From the NCBI GenBank assembly GCA_044359155.1, contig JBIKMR010000137.1:1-11170 (forward strand): DNA of 11,170 nucleotides, read 5' to 3'. The translations under genes were made by a program, and so were the position numbers. The first letter of the stretch is position 1; each line of letters begins with the position of its first letter. Below the pieces are notes generated by a model. That model did not search any database. It was not told where the DNA came from and saw only the letters and a list, made by a program, of their open reading frames with translations. Shown here in pieces: positions 6,131 through 11,170 of the stretch. Source of the stretch: WGMK01 sp044359155 (lineage in GTDB: Bacteria > Hydrogenedentota > Hydrogenedentia > Hydrogenedentales > JAEUWI01).

Positions 6131-9100
6131 ATGAACAGGTACATCACCCCCCTCCTCACGCTTGCTTTCCTTCTGTGCTCTGCTGCGGTCTCCGCGCAAG
6201 AGTTTATCTTTGTCTATCCCGAGATCGACGACAACACGGACTTGGGATTTGACGATCCCACGTCGGTGGTCAGCGATATTACGGGTGCGCCCACCACGCT
6301 GGGCGAAGAGCGGCGCGTATGCTTTGAGGCCGCCGCCGACGTGTGGTCCAAGTACCTGAAAATCACCGTTCCGGTTGAAGTAGAAGCAGTGTTCAGCAAC
6401 CAGGGCGGCAGCCAGTTTGGCGCGCCTCTTGCCTTTGCCGGGCCGCTTGCCGTGTTTAGCGACTTTGCGAATGCGCCCGTGGGCAGCATGTGGTTCACTT
6501 CCGCCCAGGCAAACCAGTTTCGCGGCGACGACCTGGACGATGAGGTGGGCGATATTCAGGCGGACTTCAACGCCGACGTGGACCTGCCAAGTGTGCTTGG
6601 CTCGGTGTCGTGGTATTACGGCGTGGACGGAAACGCCGGTGATGACATCGACTTTTTCGGGGTAGCCATGCACGAGCTTGGCCATGGGCTGGGTTTCCTC
6701 TCGCTTGTAAGCGATTCCGGCGGTTTACTGGCGGGCATCCCCGACATCTATTCCGCGCTGCTGCAAGACACTGACATTACGCCGAAAGAGTTCGTGCTGA
6801 TGACCCAGGCCCAGCGCCAGCTTGCCATCACGGGGGGCAACCTCACGTGGGCCGGGCCTGCTGTGGAGTCAGAACGCGGCGGCTCCGTAGCGATGTATGC
6901 GCCCAGCCCCGTGCAGCCGGGCAGCAGCACTTCGCACTGGGACACCAGCCTGACGCCGAACGAGTTGATGGAGCCCTTCGCCACCGACCCCTTTACGGAC
7001 CTCGGCCTCGAAGTGGCGGCATTTACCGACATGCTCTGGCCGCTGGAAAGCGGCACGGCAGCACCGCCGATTGTCGAGCGCAACTTCTTCTTCCGGGCGC
7101 TGCCCGCCGAGTCTGACGAGGGTGATCCCGTCGTCTCCCTCAGCTGGATTGATCCAGACCTTCTCAACTACAACAAGGCCCTGCTCGTGCGCAGTGTCAC
7201 CGATTATCCCCGCTCGCCAACGGAAGGCGCGGTGATATTCAACGCCCGTGACTCCTCCTTCCTCGACACGAATGTGCTCGACGGTACGCGCTATTACTAC
7301 ACCCTCTTCATCCAGTTCACCACGGGCGTGACCCAGGCCTCGTTTGCCACCGTCGTTGCGGGGTCCGACGCGCCTGTCGTGTTGAGCGAACCCTTTGCCC
7401 CTGCGGGCAGTGGCGGTGTGGGTGACCCCTTCGATCTGAATTTTAGCCAGATTACCTTCACGCCAGTTGGCGCTGCGGTGGATTCGCTTGACCGTGAGAT
7501 AGGCTATGCCGGATATGATGCCTACGAGGCCAGCGTAACCACGGATATTCGTGATTTCCCCGTGTTGCGTGAAGACAGTAATGGCGGCTCGTTTGACCTG
7601 CCCCTGTCAAACGACGGCACCTTTGGCTATACCTTCGGTTCCGATCGCTTCCCCTTCTTCGGGCGCGATTACGCGCAAGTATTCATCCACGCGAACGGCT
7701 TCATCAGCTTTAACCGCGTGAACTCGGGCGACGCGCTGGGTGTGCCGGGTGTTGTCGAACATTTCGCCATACCGCGCATCTCGGGCCTGTTCAGCGATCT
7801 GGTTCCCAACAACGGCGGCCAGGTGTGGGTGCGCCAGTTGAATGATCGCGTGGCAGTGACCTTTGAGAATGTGCCGGGCACCACCGGCGGCACCATCTTC
7901 ACGCCGCCCCCCGGCAACTCGTTCCAGATGGAGCTGTTCTTCAGCGGCCAGATTCGCATCACTTACAAGAACATCGGTGTGACCGAGTCCTTTGTAGGTA
8001 TATCTGATGGGCGCGGCGTGCCGCAGCGCCCGGAAGAACTCTTCCCCGGCGTAACCTCGACGCTTAGTCTGGTGGACTTCTCTGAGCTTGGCCCCGCGCC
8101 CACGCGCCTGCACATCCAGTCCATTCCGCCGGTGGTGGTGAACGAGGGAGAAAGGGTGCAGCTTACCGTGGAGGCGGTGTTCAATCCCGCGTTTGGCGTG
8201 CCCCAGCTTGACGCTGAATGGACCGGCGAAGGAAGCCCGCCCTTTGGTGACAACGGCAACGGCACGGGCGTGTTCCAATGGAGCACCACCGATGCCGACA
8301 TCGGCGTGACCACCCTGCGCATCAGTGCGCGGCAGGGCAGCGCGCGCGCCTACCAGGACGTGCGCATCATTGTGAACCAGGTGGTGATTCCGCCGGAGGC
8401 AACTGACCTTCTGATATCCACGGGCGCTCCCAACGAGGACCCGGCGGAAAGCCGTATCGTAAGTTCCGACCGTCCGCTCACGGCAAGTTACAATTATTTC
8501 CACCCGAAGTTTGATACTGATCCGGCCAGCTATGCCGAAGGCCCCTCGTTCATCCGCTGGTTCCGCAACGGCGAAACCATTCCCAGCCTGTGGGGTGTCT
8601 TGACCGTGCCCGCCAGCGCCACCCGCGCAGGCGACGTGTGGCACTTCCGCATCATCCCGCTCACGAAGGAATTCATTGCGGGCGAAGAAGCCATTTCGCC
8701 CTTCGTCACCATTGTGGACCTGCCGGTAATCGAGGCCGTTACGCCTTCGGTTGGCCTGACGACGGGTGGCGAGAAGGTGCGCATCTTTGGCAGCCGCCTC
8801 AGCTCGCCGCTTAGCGTCACCTTTGGCGGCACCGCCGCAGTGGGAGTTCGGGTAATCAGCGACCGCGAGTTGGAAGTCACCAGCCCGCTGCGCAACGTGG
8901 GCTTGGTCACCGTTGCCGTGCGCACCGTGCAGGGCACGGGCTCGCTGCCCGCTGCCTTCCGCTATGTAAATTCGCTCGACGACCTGCCCAAGGAAGACGT
9001 GAACGTGGACGGCAAGGTGGACGCCATCGACATCCAGATTGTGGCGGGTGCCGTGCTGGGTTCGAAAGACGCGATCAAGGCCACCAGTTCTCCCGACGTG

Positions 9101-9166
9101 AATGGCGATGGCGTGGTCAACGCCGCCGACGTTCAGCTCGTGGTCAACCGGGCCTTGCTGCGCTAA
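6131..9166 (+). CDS. Secreted leishmanolysin-like zinc metalloprotease with adhesive modules and C-terminal dockerin
   Basis: 1011 aa with a clear signal peptide (MNRYITPLLTLAFLLCSAAVSA, cleavage after A22). The catalytic domain has HELGHGLGF (181-189): zinc ligands H181 and H185, base E182. The metzincin third ligand position (191) is Ser, so the third His is probably H269 in SSTSHWD, with M280 in NELMEP as the Met-turn. The 11-residue gap from that His to Met is as in leishmanolysin (M8). Then follow an FnIII-like domain (about 330-412), a nidogen-like beta domain (about 500-640, FIHANGFISFN), two Ig-like domains (about 665-750 and 755-862), an IPT/TIG domain (865-946) and a type I dockerin-like pair of calcium loops: D956-N958-D960-D967 and D989-N991-D993-D1000. 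ATG at 6131, 3 bp after the previous stop, without a strong Shine-Dalgarno. Likely function: extracellular or surface protein degradation. Substrate unknown; module borders are by eye. Confidence 0.85.
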   Translation: MNRYITPLLTLAFLLCSAAVSAQEFIFVYPEIDDNTDLGFDDPTSVVSDITGAPTTLGEERRVCFEAAADVWSKYLKITVPVEVEAVFSNQGGSQFGAPLAFAGPLAVFSDFANAPVGSMWFTSAQANQFRGDDLDDEVGDIQADFNADVDLPSVLGSVSWYYGVDGNAGDDIDFFGVAMHELGHGLGFLSLVSDSGGLLAGIPDIYSALLQDTDITPKEFVLMTQAQRQLAITGGNLTWAGPAVESERGGSVAMYAPSPVQPGSSTSHWDTSLTPNELMEPFATDPFTDLGLEVAAFTDMLWPLESGTAAPPIVERNFFFRALPAESDEGDPVVSLSWIDPDLLNYNKALLVRSVTDYPRSPTEGAVIFNARDSSFLDTNVLDGTRYYYTLFIQFTTGVTQASFATVVAGSDAPVVLSEPFAPAGSGGVGDPFDLNFSQITFTPVGAAVDSLDREIGYAGYDAYEASVTTDIRDFPVLREDSNGGSFDLPLSNDGTFGYTFGSDRFPFFGRDYAQVFIHANGFISFNRVNSGDALGVPGVVEHFAIPRISGLFSDLVPNNGGQVWVRQLNDRVAVTFENVPGTTGGTIFTPPPGNSFQMELFFSGQIRITYKNIGVTESFVGISDGRGVPQRPEELFPGVTSTLSLVDFSELGPAPTRLHIQSIPPVVVNEGERVQLTVEAVFNPAFGVPQLDAEWTGEGSPPFGDNGNGTGVFQWSTTDADIGVTTLRISARQGSARAYQDVRIIVNQVVIPPEATDLLISTGAPNEDPAESRIVSSDRPLTASYNYFHPKFDTDPASYAEGPSFIRWFRNGETIPSLWGVLTVPASATRAGDVWHFRIIPLTKEFIAGEEAISPFVTIVDLPVIEAVTPSVGLTTGGEKVRIFGSRLSSPLSVTFGGTAAVGVRVISDRELEVTSPLRNVGLVTVAVRTVQGTGSLPAAFRYVNSLDDLPKEDVNVDGKVDAIDIQIVAGAVLGSKDAIKATSSPDVNGDGVVNAADVQLVVNRALLR

Positions 9167-9171
9167 GCACC

Positions 9172-10377
9172 GTGCCGGAATATTGTTCGAAGTACCTCGC
9201 CGGGCCACGCCATCAAGCGTGTGCCCGGCGGTTCCTTTTGCTGGCAGCGCTGCTGCTGTTGCCGTGTGTTGCCGCGCCCGCCGATGACGACCGCATCGCC
9301 TACGTATCCGGTGATGCGACCGCAGCCGTAGTCTGCGTAGCCGAGGTGAAGAGCGATCCGCCCGTCGAGCAGGAGCTTGGCCCGTGCGTGCCGAGCGCGG
9401 CTCCGACGTGGGCGCTCAAGGGCGGGCTGCTGGTTTACGAAACTCCCCGCGAAGACGCACCGGGAAGCCAGGTGGTGTGGCACGTTTGGGGAGAAGACGC
9501 CGTAGTGGCCACCGGCCGATGCGGTACGCAGTTCGCCTTCAACCGCAATCCCGCCACCTCCCCCGATGGCCGCTTCCTTGCTTACGAAGGTTACAACGAA
9601 TTCCCCCACGAGAGTGCCCTCGTGGTCTTCGACCGCGACACCGGCATCGAGAGTGTATGGGGCGGCTCGCGCCGCGCCCTGTTCGGCCCGCAGTGGCTGC
9701 CGAACCCCAAGCTGCTCCTATCACTGGACCCCAGCCGCAAGATTGAACTGCCCGGCGTGGACCTCGACACCATCCGCCGAGAGACCGGGCTGGCCGATGG
9801 CTCCGTGCTCAAGGGTGGACCCACGCTGGCGCTCTTCTGCGTGGGGCTCGACGCCCATTCCGGCGGCGTGACCACAGAGCTGCTGCTAGCGACGCAAACA
9901 CAGACGCTACCGGTGATGGCGCTGGTGCCCGAGGGGCCAGACAGCGTGCGCTATTCGGAATGGCAGCCCCGCATCAGCCCCGGCGGCACGCGCGTCGCCT
10001 TCGAGTCGGACTTCGGCGGCGACCGCGAGATCTATCACCTCGACCAGAACGGCCTGCTCAACCTGACCAACCACCACGCGCCCGACTGGGCGCCCGCGTG
10101 GGCAGACGACGGGCGCTGGCTGGCCTTCGAATCCTTCCGCGAGGGCCGGCGGCAGGTGTACCGCATGTTGGCGGAAACACGGCGTGTGCAGGCGCTGGAG
10201 CCGGTGTGGGAAGGGGAGACCTGGGGGGCATCCTGGGCGCCGGATAGTGAGCGCCTCGTTTGTGTTACCCAGCAAGGCGAACAGATCGCACTCGGAATCT
10301 ACGACGAAGGCTGGCGCACGCTTCCCCTTCGCAACGGGCAACCCTGCTGGGCTCCCGCATGGAGGCCCGAGCCATGA
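9172..10377 (+). CDS. Exported TolB-like beta-propeller (PD40/WD40-like) protein
   Basis: Up to 401 aa. An n-region rich in Arg and His leads to RRFLLLAALLLLPCVAAPA (19-37), a Sec signal peptide. The mature part contains PD40-type propeller blades: PATSPDGRFLAYEG (127-140), PRISPGGTRVAFESDFGGDREIYHLD (266-291), DWAPAWADDGRWLAFESFREGRRQVYRM (305-332) and WGASWAPDSERLVCV (351-365), with a partial last blade PCWAPAWRPE. Such repeats occur in TolB and in many periplasmic or outer-surface binding proteins, but there is no TolB N-terminal domain and no pal, tolA or tolR gene nearby, so this is not TolB itself. The start is uncertain: GTG 9172 lies 5 bp after the protease stop without a ribosome site and upstream of a terminator-like hairpin; the only other in-frame choice near the signal is TTG 9238, which would lose the basic residues. 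Its stop overlaps the next start as ATGA. Function unknown; ligand binding or scaffold role is inferred. Confidence 0.82.
   Translation: MPEYCSKYLAGPRHQACARRFLLLAALLLLPCVAAPADDDRIAYVSGDATAAVVCVAEVKSDPPVEQELGPCVPSAAPTWALKGGLLVYETPREDAPGSQVVWHVWGEDAVVATGRCGTQFAFNRNPATSPDGRFLAYEGYNEFPHESALVVFDRDTGIESVWGGSRRALFGPQWLPNPKLLLSLDPSRKIELPGVDLDTIRRETGLADGSVLKGGPTLALFCVGLDAHSGGVTTELLLATQTQTLPVMALVPEGPDSVRYSEWQPRISPGGTRVAFESDFGGDREIYHLDQNGLLNLTNHHAPDWAPAWADDGRWLAFESFREGRRQVYRMLAETRRVQALEPVWEGETWGASWAPDSERLVCVTQQGEQIALGIYDEGWRTLPLRNGQPCWAPAWRPEP
9198..9239 (+). terminator. Terminator-like hairpin after the protease gene, inside the assigned start of the next gene
   Basis: CGCCGGGC (9198-9205) plus CACGC (9206-9210) pairs with GCGTG (9217-9221) and GCCCGGCG (9223-9230): 13 base pairs with one bulged T at 9222 and a 6-nt loop. 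GTTCCTTTT follows, a moderately T-rich tail on the + strand only. The shape fits an intrinsic terminator for the protease operon, 32 bp after its stop. It overlaps codons 9-23 of the propeller protein if that starts at GTG 9172, so it may allow partial read-through or act as an attenuator. Confidence 0.6.
10361..10365 (+). promoter_or_regulatory. Shine-Dalgarno site deciding the start at 10374
   Basis: GGAGG, 8 nt before ATG 10374, within the last codons of the propeller gene. It rules out the longer in-frame reading that begins at 10260 inside that gene. Confidence 0.8.
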
Positions 10378-11045
10378 GCATTCGCCTCGCGCTGGGCCTC
10401 GCTTGCCTGTTCACCACGATGGCCTTCGCACAAGTAGCCGACGAAGCTCCGGCAGTAGAAGCACCTCCGGCAGCGCTGCCGTCCTACCAGTTTGCAGTGG
10501 CAGCCGTGTCCACGCAGGAAGAAACCGCGCAGGCCCTCACGGCCTACTCTGCCTCCCCTGCGGAGCTGCTCTTCCTGCTGGCCGATTCCCCCGTGGACAC
10601 CGCCGCCGCATCCAAGCGTGTGGTGGTGCTTGCGCCAGATACGAAAGACTTGGCCATCGAACAGCGCGAAGACACCTTCTTGCTGCTGCGCCCCGACCCC
10701 ACCGGCGCATTCGCGGGGGCAGCGCAAACCGCGCGCCGCGCGCACCGCGCCAGCCGTTGGAGCATAGGCATTGCCCACAAGTTCACACCCTTTGCAGACC
10801 CCCGCCTTGATCTCGTACTCGAGCGCGACGACCCGCTCGACGTGATGATCGTTAAGGAATCCACCCTCGCCACAGAAGGCGCACGCGCGCCCCTCGGCCC
10901 CACGCGGGTGTTCAGTCTGGCGGCCCATGCCGCCGGTGCGTTGGCATTGTTTGAGGTTTCGGAATCCGGCGTTACACCAGTGGCCGCCCCAGCATTGGAA
11001 GAACCGAAGCCTGATGCCGAAGCGGCGGAGAACAAAACCCCCTGA
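10374..11045 (+). CDS. Exported protein of unknown function
   Basis: 223 aa, not recognised. MSIRLALGLACLFTTMAFA is a clean Sec signal peptide with cleavage after A19. The mature protein starts with a Glu/Ala/Pro-rich stretch, then about 110 residues of mixed alpha/beta look (YQFAVAAVSTQEE, SKRVVVLAPDTKDLAI, DTFLLLRPDPTGAF), a basic patch RRAHRASRWSIGIAHKF and a second strand-rich part (DPLDVMIVKESTL, GALALFEVSESGV). It ends in an acidic, disordered-looking tail (EEPKPDAEAAENK). No Cys in the mature part, no transmembrane segment and no lipobox. The ATG overlaps the propeller stop (ATGA at 10374-10377) with a strong Shine-Dalgarno, so the two proteins are probably made together and may act together in the periplasm. 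It ends 3 bp before the stop of a convergent gene, with no terminator visible. Confidence 0.8.
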   Translation: MSIRLALGLACLFTTMAFAQVADEAPAVEAPPAALPSYQFAVAAVSTQEETAQALTAYSASPAELLFLLADSPVDTAAASKRVVVLAPDTKDLAIEQREDTFLLLRPDPTGAFAGAAQTARRAHRASRWSIGIAHKFTPFADPRLDLVLERDDPLDVMIVKESTLATEGARAPLGPTRVFSLAAHAAGALALFEVSESGVTPVAAPALEEPKPDAEAAENKTP

Positions 11046-11048
11046 GCC

Positions 11049-11170
11049 TTAGCCCTTGTCCCCGCGATAGTGCGCGTAGAGGTATTCCGAAATCGCGTAA
11101 TACATCCACGCCGTGCCCCAGCGAGGGTAGGATATGCGCGAGGTGAAGCGGCGGTACTTGCGGTAAAGCG
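11049..11170 (-). CDS. 3' end of an unidentified gene (5' part outside window)
   Basis: Reading the minus strand from the window edge, an open frame runs to TAA at 11051-11049 and encodes about 40 C-terminal residues: LYRKYRRFTSRISYPRWG, then TAWMYYAISEYLYAHYRGDKG. The segment is basic and rich in Tyr and Trp, unlike a random frame, and the stop sits 3 bp from the stop of the convergent neighbour, as at the other convergent junction in this window. I do not recognise the family, and no motif in this short piece decides it. Confidence 0.6.
   Translation of the reverse strand, partial: LYRKYRRFTSRISYPRWGTAWMYYAISEYLYAHYRGDKG

Noticed and set aside
7607..9208. Minus-strand open frame of 533 codons opposite the protease gene
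   Set aside because: Rich in His, Arg, Gly and Ala with no motif; it is antisense to well-defined nidogen, IPT and dockerin modules.
9172..10377. Calling the propeller protein TolB
   Set aside because: It has PD40-like blades but no recognisable TolB N-terminal domain and no Tol-Pal genes nearby.

Overview
The window is a GC-rich, densely packed piece of a bacterial chromosome with no RNA genes, CRISPR array or insertion sequence that I can see. Four genes encode exported proteins with ordinary Sec signal peptides. The large protease ends in a dockerin-like calcium-binding repeat and carries IPT/TIG and Ig-like modules. Together with the high GC content this fits a Gram-negative, non-Firmicutes lineage with many modular secreted proteins (Planctomycetes, Hydrogenedentota or a similar phylum). 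That is an inference from style; no marker gene here fixes the taxonomy.

Left part (1-1267, + strand): the C-terminal half of purN (purine biosynthesis), then a DPM1-like family 2 glycosyltransferase with two C-terminal membrane helices. Middle-left (1271-4053, - strand): a two-gene lactate-utilisation (Lut) operon. It is a lutC-type LUD protein, translationally coupled (ATGA overlap) to a fused LutB-LutA protein that holds the LUD domain, two 4Fe-4S motifs and the CCG-type cysteine-rich domain in one chain. The two proteins would together form the LutABC L-lactate-oxidising complex. A short 9-bp tandem repeat, present in both orientations, sits exactly in the linker between the LutB and LutA parts.

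Middle (4105-5517, + strand): a complete class I CPD DNA photolyase, divergent from lutC with about 51 bp between the start codons. Then comes a 214-bp intergenic region with weak promoter-like sequences.

Right part (5732-11045, + strand): four tightly packed genes whose products all carry a predicted signal peptide. They are a 131-aa small exported protein; 3 bp later a 1011-aa leishmanolysin-like zinc metalloprotease with FnIII-, nidogen-, Ig- and IPT-like modules and a dockerin; 5 bp later a TolB-like beta-propeller protein; and, overlapping by ATGA, a 223-aa exported protein of unknown function. A strong terminator-like hairpin lies right after the protease gene, inside the first codons assigned to the propeller gene. 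It may split the cluster into two transcription units or act as an attenuator. The window ends with the 3' end of an unidentified convergent gene. The least described part is the small exported protein plus the PA-domain-less, dockerin-tagged protease.
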